A DNA stretch of 5,608 nucleotides from Microbacterium sp. (GTDB lineage: Bacteria > Actinomycetota > Actinomycetes > Actinomycetales > Microbacteriaceae): positions 3,474-9,081 of the forward strand of contig DMUE01000117.1 in NCBI GenBank assembly GCA_003476465.1, in the 5' to 3' direction. The translations under genes and the position numbers were made by a program. Below, one piece after another: positions 1 through 5,532 of the stretch. Under the pieces are notes generated by a model, which saw only the letters and a program-made list of their open reading frames with translations, searched no databases and was not told the origin of the DNA. How positions within the stretch are numbered: position 1 is the stretch's first letter; every line of letters begins with the position of its first letter.

Positions 1-828
1 CACGATGGCTCCCGAGCGCTCTCCATGTTCGCGCAGCGGAATGGCGCGCAACGACACGGTGACGCCCCGCGCGTCGATGTCTGCGCGCCAGGGGGCGCGA
101 CCGGTCACGACGAGCGGCAGGGATTCGTCGACCGTCTGCATCGCCGGCAGGATGCGGGTGGTCACCTCGCTCAGCGACTCGCCCTCGAGTTCGTCGTCGA
201 AGCCGAGGCGCCCCCAGGCGGAAAGAGCATTGGGGCTCGCGAACGTCGTGGTGCCCTCGACATCCAGTCGGATCAAGCCGTCCGAGGCGCGTGGCGCCCC
301 GCGCCGGGGGCCGGTCGGAGCGGAAAGGTCGGGAAAGTCACCATGCGCGATCATGCCGAACAGGTCATCCGCGCAATCATTGAACGTTATCTGCTGGCGA
401 CTGGGCGTCCGCGTTTCGCCGAGGTTGGTATGCCGGGTCAAGACGCCCAGCACGACCGGCGCGTGCCCTTCGCGGAGCGGGCCGCGAACGATCGGTACGG
501 CGCGAACGCGCGTCGGGGTCTCTTCGAACCAGTCGGGCGAGGCGGAGTCGATGATGCGCACTCCCTGCGCCGCTTCCTGAACCTGCGTGCGCCACTGCGG
601 GCGGACGAGGTCGCCGACGATGTCGCGGTAGAACAGCGTTGCAGCGCCCGAGGGGCGGGTGTGGGCGACGGCGATGAACGAGCCGTCGCGCGTGGGCACC
701 CAGAAGACGATGTCGGCGAATGCGAGGTCCGCGAGCAGCTGACCGTCACCGGCGAGGCGATGAAGCCACTCGACGTCCTCCCCGCTCGAGAGGCCCTGGG
801 CGGAAACGAGTTCGCTGAGGGTCGGCAC
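1..828 (-). CDS. pdtaS: PdtaS-type sensor histidine kinase, N-terminal part (cut by left edge)
   Basis: PdtaS is a soluble histidine kinase that phosphorylates the ANTAR-type, RNA-binding response regulator PdtaR. The visible 276 codons are open to the edge. Residues about 6-140 resemble the GAF-like PdtaS sensor domain, with LAGDGQLLADLAFADIVFWV at 25-44 and an LTRHTN motif at 130-135. Residues about 180-276 are the PAS domain, with SDGLIRLDVEG at 182-192 and FASPNALSAWGRLGF at 196-210, the most diagnostic match to the mycobacterial protein. The HisKA_2 region with the phospho-accepting histidine and the ATPase domain would lie beyond base 1. I chose the GTG start at 828 because VPTLSELV matches the usual MSTLSELV-like N-terminus and lies 9 bases after the preceding stop. 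There is no strong ribosome site, so translation is probably coupled to the upstream gene. Family is near certain; function in this organism is inferred. Confidence 0.93.
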   Translation of the reverse strand, partial: MPTLSELVSAQGLSSGEDVEWLHRLAGDGQLLADLAFADIVFWVPTRDGSFIAVAHTRPSGAATLFYRDIVGDLVRPQWRTQVQEAAQGVRIIDSASPDWFEETPTRVRAVPIVRGPLREGHAPVVLGVLTRHTNLGETRTPSRQQITFNDCADDLFGMIAHGDFPDLSAPTGPRRGAPRASDGLIRLDVEGTTTFASPNALSAWGRLGFDDELEGESLSEVTTRILPAMQTVDESLPLVVTGRAPWRADIDARGVTVSLRAIPLREHGERSGAIV

Positions 829-837
829 CGCTCAAGC

Positions 838-2130
838 CTATGGCGTGAGCCGGTTCTCCCGCCGCTCGCGTCGGCGGAGCCGAGTGCGCGCCCGCGGCCT
901 CCTCGGCCGGACGTCGGGCCGAACCTGCTGGCCGAGCACGGGCAGCAGAGTTTCGCCCACGAAGCGCCGAACAGCGCCGACCAGGGCAGAGCGGGGAGCG
1001 ACCGCCGCGAGGGGTTGAGCGGCGAGAACCGCGGCATCGGTCGAGCGCTGATCCCATGGGAGGAAGGAGACGTCTCGGATTCCCGTGAACCGATCCAGGG
1101 TGCGTCGGATCTGGCCGCGCGCGTCCAGCCCGAGACCGCCCGGGCGCACGCGGTTGGCGATGACGAGAACGGGCGTGGCCCCCGCGACGGCCCGCACCTC
1201 GCTGTAACCGCGCACGAAGCGAGCGATGCCGACGGGATCCGCGGCGCACACCGCGACGATGACGTCCGCTGTTCGCAGGGCTGCAAGTGTCGCGGCGTTC
1301 CGTCGTGGGCCCTCGAGGTCGTGCATCACCTCTTCGTCCTGCTCCAGGGGTGCCGCGACATCCACAACGGTGTAGGCCGTCCACGCTCGCGCCGCCTCGA
1401 GGGTGCTCGTGACACGCTCCGCAGCCAGCTCTGGCCAGCGGCCGCGGCGATTGATGCCGCACAGCACATCGACCGTGACGTCGTCCGTGCGTACGGGTGA
1501 GGAGATGCGCCGGAGCTCACTCTGATCGAGGGCTCCGAGCCCCGCCTGCCGACAGGCTGCCGGGAACCCGGGCCCTTCGTCCGGCAGCCCCAGGCTCATG
1601 GCGAGCGAGGGTGCGTAGGAATCCGCATCGATCAGCGCCGCACTCGTTCCGCCACGCGCCAGTTCGAACGCAAGCAGGCTGGCGAGCGTCGATCGCCCGG
1701 GGGAGCCCTCCGGGCCCCACACCACGACGATCCGCCCCGTGTCGCTCGCAGGAGCGTCCGGCGGCACGGCTCGAAGATGACCGGCACTGCCCACCGTCGC
1801 GGCGATCGCGTCGGCACGTGCGGGCACGAGCGTGCCCGCGAGCCCGAATGCGTGCGCGACGCGTTCGCCATCCGGGTCCCCGGACAGCGGAACGATCCGG
1901 ATGCCTCGCCTATCGCAGACCGAGACCAGGAGCGAACCGAGCGTCCGACGCTGCGCGGGAAGAACGAGCACATCGGCGTCGTCGAGCACCGAGAACGCCG
2001 CGGGCAGAGCCGATTCCTCGAGAACCGAGGGATCGATCACAGACACGACGACGATGCCGGCGCGTTCCAATCCGTCGGCCAACCGCTCTCCGCTCGACCC
2101 GGCGACGGCCACCAGAACCCGTGTCGTCAT
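838..2130 (-). CDS. CpaE/MinD-like P-loop NTPase with degenerate Walker A and Arg-rich tail
   Basis: A 430-residue protein of the ParA/MinD/CpaE class, which in other systems positions membrane or pilus machinery. Residues 1-125 form an N-terminal domain like the receiver-like domain of CpaE. The P-loop is at 138-149 (WGPEGSPGRSTL), a Walker A' type motif LIDADSY at 166-172, and a Walker B-like strand TVVDVAAPLEQDEE at 254-267. The actinobacterial signature PRRNAATLAAL is at 275-285. Aligned to the deviant Walker A motif KGGxGKT, the signature lysine is glutamate (E141) and the P-loop lysine is arginine (R146), so ATP hydrolysis is doubtful. Residues 404-427 hold 13 arginines in 24 positions, a possible nucleic-acid or membrane contact. 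The ATG overlaps the SAF gene stop as ATGA and has a good ribosome site (AGGTGGAG, 2132-2139). Role unknown; it is presumably the partner of the SAF protein. Confidence 0.88.
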   Translation of the reverse strand: MTTRVLVAVAGSSGERLADGLERAGIVVVSVIDPSVLEESALPAAFSVLDDADVLVLPAQRRTLGSLLVSVCDRRGIRIVPLSGDPDGERVAHAFGLAGTLVPARADAIAATVGSAGHLRAVPPDAPASDTGRIVVVWGPEGSPGRSTLASLLAFELARGGTSAALIDADSYAPSLAMSLGLPDEGPGFPAACRQAGLGALDQSELRRISSPVRTDDVTVDVLCGINRRGRWPELAAERVTSTLEAARAWTAYTVVDVAAPLEQDEEVMHDLEGPRRNAATLAALRTADVIVAVCAADPVGIARFVRGYSEVRAVAGATPVLVIANRVRPGGLGLDARGQIRRTLDRFTGIRDVSFLPWDQRSTDAAVLAAQPLAAVAPRSALVGAVRRFVGETLLPVLGQQVRPDVRPRRPRARTRLRRRERRENRLTP

Positions 2131-2750
2131 GCTCCACCTGCCGGAACAACGGAGAGCGCCGCCGAGGCCGCGACGGCGTGCAACACCGCAGCGACATCCG
2201 ACCTCGGCACAACCAACTCGAGGGCCGGCCCCCGCGCCCCGAGAACACCCTCCGCGTCATGGATCGCGGCCACGGTGGCATCCGCGACCAGGATGGCGGG
2301 GGTGCCGAAGTCGCCGCCGTCGACGACGGGTGCCGCCCACAACTCCACGACGCCGCCGACCGCCACCGCGGACGGCACGGGCGACGCTGTCTGGACGACC
2401 ACGGTCGTGACGCGGCGTGCGCTGCCCTCCTCGAGGGCGCCGGCGGGAACGAGTTCACCCGCCCCCACAGTGCGCGTCGCCACCGCTCCCGCAACAAGAG
2501 CCCCCGGCGCGAGGTAGGCGCTCTCGGCGGCCCCGAGGGCTGCGTCCACGACACGAAGATCGGCCGCGGTTATCTCATCGCCCGGAACGATCGTTCGAGC
2601 CGCGGCGAACACGGGGGTGGTGTGGCGGGCCGCCGAGACCGTGAACCAGACGCCGGCGACCGAGGCGATGATCAGCCCGATCCCGATGAAGAACCGCAGG
2701 TCAGTCCAGAATGCGCGCGACCGGCGCGGTACGTCGTCGAGAGCGGTCAT
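2127..2750 (-). CDS. Membrane-anchored SAF domain protein, CpaB/RcpC-like
   Basis: A 207-residue protein with a short cytoplasmic N-terminus, one membrane helix at about 19-40 (RFFIGIGLIIASVAGVWFTV) and the rest probably outside the membrane. Residues 45-107 match the SAF domain pattern: VFAAARTIVPGDEITAADL, then a YLAPGALVAGAVA segment and GAGELVPAGAL. Residues 113-204 resemble the second domain of CpaB (VTTVVVQ, VGGVVELWAAP). CpaB/RcpC proteins assemble Flp/Tad pili in the periplasm, but no secretin, CpaF ATPase or pilin gene is visible here, so a pilus role is not supported. It is the first gene of an operon with the CpaE-like gene (4-nt overlap) and pdtaS. The ATG at 2750 has a strong ribosome site AGGGGGA (2757-2763). 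A LexA-type palindrome lies 30 bases upstream. Confidence 0.88.
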   Translation of the reverse strand: MTALDDVPRRSRAFWTDLRFFIGIGLIIASVAGVWFTVSAARHTTPVFAAARTIVPGDEITAADLRVVDAALGAAESAYLAPGALVAGAVATRTVGAGELVPAGALEEGSARRVTTVVVQTASPVPSAVAVGGVVELWAAPVVDGGDFGTPAILVADATVAAIHDAEGVLGARGPALELVVPRSDVAAVLHAVAASAALSVVPAGGA

Positions 2751-2780
2751 CGGCGGTCCCCCTGGTTCGTGTCGCTCGCC

Positions 2781-2794
2781 CGAACGGGCGTTCG
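2781..2794. promoter_or_regulatory. Predicted LexA (SOS) box
   Basis: CGAACGGGCGTTCG is a perfect match to the actinobacterial/Bacillus LexA core CGAAC-N4-GTTCG, with a GGGC centre. Thirty bases (2751-2780) separate it from the SAF start codon, where a repressor would sit over or just below a minus-strand promoter. I could not find a convincing -10/-35 pair for that strand. The mycobacterial outer T/A flanks are absent; C lies on both sides. An extra GTTCG half-site is at 2765-2769. Confidence 0.6.
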
Positions 2795-2831
2795 CACCAT
2801 CGTTGCGGATAGCGCTCGGAAGGCCCGCTCG

Positions 2832-2840
2832 TTATCCACA
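2832..2840 (+). promoter_or_regulatory. DnaA box, perfect consensus (TTATCCACA)
   Basis: This is an exact match to the bacterial DnaA box, embedded in GTTATCCACAG, between the divergent SAF and HTH genes. It lies 33 bases upstream of the HTH gene's proposed -10 element, so bound DnaA could affect either promoter. The sequence match is plain; binding in the cell is inferred. Confidence 0.6.
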
Positions 2841-2873
2841 GCCAAGCCGCGCCCCACGCATCCGCACGGGGTC

Positions 2874-2879
2874 CATAAT
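2874..2879 (+). promoter_or_regulatory. Probable -10 element giving a leaderless HTH transcript
   Basis: CATAAT differs from TATAAT at one position and ends 6 bases before the HTH gene's ATG. Transcription would therefore begin at or next to the A of the start codon. The G-run between them (2880-2883) is too close to the ATG to act as a ribosome site, which favours a leaderless message. No clear -35 hexamer is visible. Confidence 0.45.
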
Positions 2880-2885
2880 GGGGAC

Positions 2886-3164
2886 ATGCCCGAGAGCTCC
2901 CCCGGCCCTCGCTACCTGGTTCCGTCGCAGGTGGCTGAGCTGTTGAGCATCTCGGTGGACGAGGTCATGGACCTGGTGCATGAGGGACGCCTCCGCGGCG
3001 CTCGGCTCGGCTCGCCCGCGAAGTGGCGCATCGAAGAGCAGAGCCTGCGAGACTACATCGACGATCAGGTCGAAGAAGCTCGGCAGATGCACCTGTGGAA
3101 GCAGTCACAGGCGGCAAGCTTTCCCGAGGTCTGGGGCACGGGCCAGGCACCGCGACCCGAGTAA
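2886..3164 (+). CDS. Small excisionase/MerR-type helix-turn-helix protein
   Basis: A 92-residue protein. Residues 9-60 form a winged helix-turn-helix of the HTH_17 (excisionase/MerR-like) type: YLVPSQVAELLSISVDEVMD, then LVHEGRLRGARLG and WRIEEQSLRDYIDD, the usual recognition, wing and final helix pattern. Residues 61-92 form a short charged, then Pro/Gly-rich tail. There is no phage integrase or other mobility gene nearby, so it is more likely a chromosomal DNA-binding regulator or architectural protein than an excisionase. It is transcribed divergently from the SAF operon, which is a natural candidate target. The ATG at 2886 is preferred over reading further upstream because of the -10 element just before it and because family homology begins here. 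It ends 10 bases before the stop of the convergent gene, with no visible terminator. Confidence 0.85.
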   Translation: MPESSPGPRYLVPSQVAELLSISVDEVMDLVHEGRLRGARLGSPAKWRIEEQSLRDYIDDQVEEARQMHLWKQSQAASFPEVWGTGQAPRPE

Positions 3165-3174
3165 GCGGGTACGG

Positions 3175-3822
3175 TCACAACAGAGCGGGAGATGCCCCGT
3201 CCTCGAGCACGATCCACGCCACGGCCGCGAACGGAACGAGCCGGAAGGCGCGCACCTCGGACGTCCTTCTGGGCATTCCCGGGTCGTGCACGGCCAGATC
3301 GAAGTGATCGCTACCGACCCGGTCGAGCGTGCCACTCTCCACCGCACCCCCGCGGTGGTGGACACGAAGGGCCGACCGGCGCCGCGCAAGGTCGCGCAGG
3401 ACGAACCCCAGTGTCAACCGGTCGGTCAGACCCGTCCGTTCATGACGCGAATCCGGACGGGCGCTGTGCAGCAGACTCACCTCAGACATGGTGAGGGACG
3501 CGATGGCGTCCGTCCGGATGAGCGCGAGCGGGCCGCCGGAGGCGTCGAGCCGCAGCGCGGCGAAATCCGCGCCGGCCGCTTCGAACGTTCCGCGTACCGT
3601 CGAGCCGTCGGCCAGAGCGACCGCCGTGGTCTCCGCGGACTGTCCCGAGAGAGCGACCAGTCGATCACGAAGCCGCACACGGGAGAGCCGCAATCGCTCC
3701 GCCTCGCTGTCGAGCGCGGCCCGCTCGCTCTCCCACTCGGCCGCGAGCTGACCCTCGAGGTCTTCGAACAGCCGCTCCCAGCGCACACCAGGACCATAGG
3801 GGAAAAGTCTCGGAATGGTCAC
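3175..3822 (-). CDS. Unrecognised actinobacterial protein: coiled coil plus two Sm-like repeats
   Basis: A 215-residue protein that I recognise only as an actinobacterial type of unknown function. Residues 14-58 are a charged helical stretch likely to form a coiled coil (RWERLFEDLEGQLAAEWESE onward). Two related segments follow, at about 67-112 and 151-206. They share the pattern G-x-V-(x)-x-G-T-x-x-x-x-G-x-D-x-(x)-x-x-L, a linker, then a V/A-x-x-x-x-A-I/V strand, which recalls the Sm/LSM beta-barrel used in RNA binding. There is no signal peptide or membrane segment, so it is probably cytoplasmic. The start is GTG at 3822; no other good start exists before residue 13. The usual ribosome-site position is occupied by a DnaA box on the other strand, leaving only a weak GTGGA. 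It diverges from the Rv3235-family gene and converges on the HTH gene. Confidence 0.78.
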   Translation of the reverse strand: MTIPRLFPYGPGVRWERLFEDLEGQLAAEWESERAALDSEAERLRLSRVRLRDRLVALSGQSAETTAVALADGSTVRGTFEAAGADFAALRLDASGGPLALIRTDAIASLTMSEVSLLHSARPDSRHERTGLTDRLTLGFVLRDLARRRSALRVHHRGGAVESGTLDRVGSDHFDLAVHDPGMPRRTSEVRAFRLVPFAAVAWIVLEDGASPALL

Positions 3823-3825
3823 GGG

Positions 3826-3834
3826 TTATCCACA
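3826..3834 (+). promoter_or_regulatory. DnaA box, perfect consensus (TTATCCACA)
   Basis: This is a second exact DnaA box, again inside GTTATCCACAG and in the same orientation as the one 994 bases to the left. It begins only 3 bases upstream of the GTG start of the minus-strand coiled-coil/Sm-like gene. DnaA bound here would cover that gene's translation start region and lie in the promoter region of the divergent Rv3235-family gene. Confidence 0.6.
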
Positions 3835-3924
3835 GTCGGCCAATCCCCAGCCAGGGCACCGGGCTGCTGTGTTCTACTGCAAGCTCAGCCCGGATCGCCG
3901 GAGAGCCCGGACCGCCGGAGAGAT

Positions 3925-3930
3925 GGGGGA
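3925..3930 (+). promoter_or_regulatory. Ribosome binding site that decides the start at 3935
   Basis: GGGGGA lies 4 bases before the ATG at 3935. The in-frame ATG at 3923 has a GGAG only 2 bases away, which is too close. A still earlier in-frame ATG at 3815 would run through the divergent gene's start and the DnaA box. The 3935 start is therefore preferred. Confidence 0.5.
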
Positions 3931-3934
3931 CCTC

Positions 3935-4381
3935 ATGAGCACACCTCCCCGCAGTGCCGTTCACGGCGCCGCCGCCACCCGCCGCGTGCGACCGGCCGAC
4001 ACGGATGAGTTCTTCGCGCCTCAACGCACCTCTTCGTCCGCCCTGCCCGACCCCGAGCCCCTCATCACCAATCTGGCGCGCGGAGTGATGGAGGTTTTCG
4101 CCGGTGTGCGCGAAGTGGATCAGCTGGCCCGGTGGTTCGCCGAGGACGCCTACCGCAAGCTGCTCACCCGCACCAATCTCGCGACCCGCGCACGGAATGC
4201 TCGTGGCGTACGCGCCTCGCGACCCGTGCTCGACATCCTGAGCGTGCGACACATGTCCCCGGCCGACGGCGTCGTGGAATCGGTCGTGGTTCTCGCCGGA
4301 CCGCATCGCACACGGGCCATCGCCCTGCGCCTCGAAGGCACGGACGGGCGCTGGCGCGCGACCTCCCTCGCCCTGCTCTAG
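3935..4381 (+). CDS. Rv3235 family protein (DUF6459-type)
   Basis: With the start at 3935 this is a 148-residue protein. Residues 1-40 are Pro/Ser/Arg-rich and look disordered. The conserved domain covers about 41-148: LITNLARGVMEVFAGVREVDQLARWF at 43-68 (helical), then a beta-rich part with PVLDILSVRHMSPADGVVES at 97-116 and RAIALRLEG and GRWRATSLALL to the end. This matches the actinobacterial Rv3235 family, which commonly lies in the pdtaS-secA region of the chromosome, so finding it near pdtaS fits. Its molecular function is unknown. The fold suggests a small alpha+beta protein without catalytic residues I can name. It has no membrane segment or signal peptide. A weak -10 candidate (TCTACT, near 3873) would give a leader of about 50 bases. 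Confidence 0.85.
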   Translation: MSTPPRSAVHGAAATRRVRPADTDEFFAPQRTSSSALPDPEPLITNLARGVMEVFAGVREVDQLARWFAEDAYRKLLTRTNLATRARNARGVRASRPVLDILSVRHMSPADGVVESVVVLAGPHRTRAIALRLEGTDGRWRATSLALL

Positions 4382-4452
4382 GGTACTGACCCCCGCCTCC
4401 GCCCAGAGGCACGTCGACGACAAGAGCTGCGTCTCGCCGAATCAGTCGGATG

Positions 4453-4464
4453 CTCGCCGGCGAG
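4453..4464. repeat. Perfect 12-bp palindrome between convergent genes
   Basis: CTCGCCGGCGAG lies 2 bases from the aminotransferase stop, in the 85-base gap between two convergent genes. It is framed by TCAGT (4442-4446) and ACTGA (4469-4473), so a larger imperfect hairpin is possible. No T-run follows on either strand, so a classical intrinsic terminator is not supported. The rest of the gap shows nothing recognisable. Confidence 0.3.
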
Positions 4465-4466
4465 GG

Positions 4467-5531
4467 TTACTGACGATAGGACGACAGGAAGTTTCCCAGA
4501 CGCTGGATCGCGTCGGCCAGGACCCGCGATTCGGGCAGGGTCACAACGCGCAAGTGGTCCGGGGTGGGCCAGTTGAACCCCGTCCCCTGCACGAGCAGCA
4601 CCCGCTCAGCCACCAGGAAGTCGTAGACGAACTTCGCGTCGTCGCGAATCTCGTGCACCTCGGGGTCGAGCCGCGGGAACGCGTAGAGCGCACCGCGCGG
4701 GCGCACGCACGATACTCCGGGGATCGACTCCAGTCCTTCCCACGCGACATCCCGCTGCTCGTGCAGACGACCCGCCGGCGCTATCAGCGCATCGATCGAC
4801 TGCACGCCGGAGAGCGCGGCCTGAACAGCATGCTGCGAGGGGACGTTCGGGCACAGACGGGTGGAGGCGAGCAGATTGATGCCCTCGAGGAATCCGGCCG
4901 CATGCCCCTTCGGCCCCGTGATCACAACCCACCCCGAACGGTAACCCGCGACCCGATAGGTCTTCGAGAGGCCGTTGAACGTCAGACAGAGCAGGTCCGG
5001 GGCGATCGTCGCCATCGAGATGTGCTGGGCGTCGTCGAACAGGATGCGGTCGTAGATCTCGTCGGCGAGCAGAAGCAGCGAATGCTCGCGCGCGATGTCG
5101 GCGATGCCTTCCAGGACTTCGCGGGTGTAGACGGCGCCGGTGGGGTTGTTCGGGTTGATCACGACGATCGCCTTGGTCTTCGGCGTGATCTTGGAGCGGA
5201 TGTCTTCGAGGTCCGGCTGCCACTCCGCGTTCTCGTCGCATAGGTAGTGCACCGGGGTGCCGCCGGAAAGACTCGTCATCGCCGTCCACAGCGGGTAGTC
5301 GGGCGCGGGGATGAGGACCTCATCGCCCTCGTCGAGCAGCGCCTGCATCGTCATCGTGATGAGTTCGGACACGCCGTTGCCCAGGAAGACGTCGTCCGGG
5401 TCGACCCGGGGGAAGCCGGGCACCTCTTCGTAGCGGTACACGACGGCCTGGCGGGCGGACAGGATGCCCCGGCTCTCGCTGTATCCATGTGCCGTCGGCA
5501 TCGCCGCGATCATGTCGCGGACGATCTGGTA
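4467..5531 (-). CDS. alaA: AlaA-like PLP-dependent aminotransferase, N-terminus missing
   Basis: This is a class I, fold-type I aminotransferase closest to E. coli AlaA, which interconverts alanine plus 2-oxoglutarate with pyruvate plus glutamate in the cytoplasm. The native fragment is 354 residues. Roughly 50 N-terminal residues are missing, given a usual length near 405. Counting from the first native residue (Tyr, codon 5531-5529), landmarks are GNGVSELI at 51-58, NPNNPTG at 126-132, the pyridoxal-nitrogen aspartate in DEIYDRILF from 157, and the catalytic lysine K190 in FNGLSKTYRVAGYRSGW (codon 4964-4962). The substrate-carboxylate arginine is R328 in HLRVVTLPE. All key residues are intact, so the gene is probably functional and truncated only by the contig end. 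An apparent ATG at 5561 and the first ten codons are adapter sequence and must not be annotated. The gene converges on the Rv3235-family gene. Confidence 0.95.
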   Translation of the reverse strand, partial: YQIVRDMIAAMPTAHGYSESRGILSARQAVVYRYEEVPGFPRVDPDDVFLGNGVSELITMTMQALLDEGDEVLIPAPDYPLWTAMTSLSGGTPVHYLCDENAEWQPDLEDIRSKITPKTKAIVVINPNNPTGAVYTREVLEGIADIAREHSLLLLADEIYDRILFDDAQHISMATIAPDLLCLTFNGLSKTYRVAGYRSGWVVITGPKGHAAGFLEGINLLASTRLCPNVPSQHAVQAALSGVQSIDALIAPAGRLHEQRDVAWEGLESIPGVSCVRPRGALYAFPRLDPEVHEIRDDAKFVYDFLVAERVLLVQGTGFNWPTPDHLRVVTLPESRVLADAIQRLGNFLSSYRQ

Positions 5532-5532
5532 C

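Noticed and set aside
25..1500. A 491-codon plus-strand open frame
   Set aside because: It lies antisense to pdtaS and the CpaE-like gene, both with clear family motifs. The long frame is a by-product of high GC, and its protein is low-complexity Arg/Gly/Ala without a recognisable domain.
1497..2885. Plus-strand upstream extension of the HTH gene to a 555-residue protein
   Set aside because: The added part is antisense to the CpaE-like and SAF genes and is Arg/Pro-rich nonsense. The HTH domain and a -10 element mark the true start at 2886.
2886..3164. HTH protein as a phage excisionase marking an integrated element
   Set aside because: There is no integrase, attachment repeat, tRNA or composition shift nearby. 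The same fold is common in chromosomal regulators.
3815..3934. Longer N-terminus for the Rv3235-family protein
   Set aside because: It would overlap the divergent gene's start and the DnaA box, has no ribosome site, and adds residues unlike the family.
4384..4474. TACTGAC repeated at 4384-4390 and 4468-4474, as possible target-site duplication
   Set aside because: Only 7 bases, with no element between them beyond an ordinary convergent gap; probably chance.
4554..5243. A 229-codon plus-strand open frame
   Set aside because: It is antisense to the well-conserved aminotransferase and has no family resemblance.
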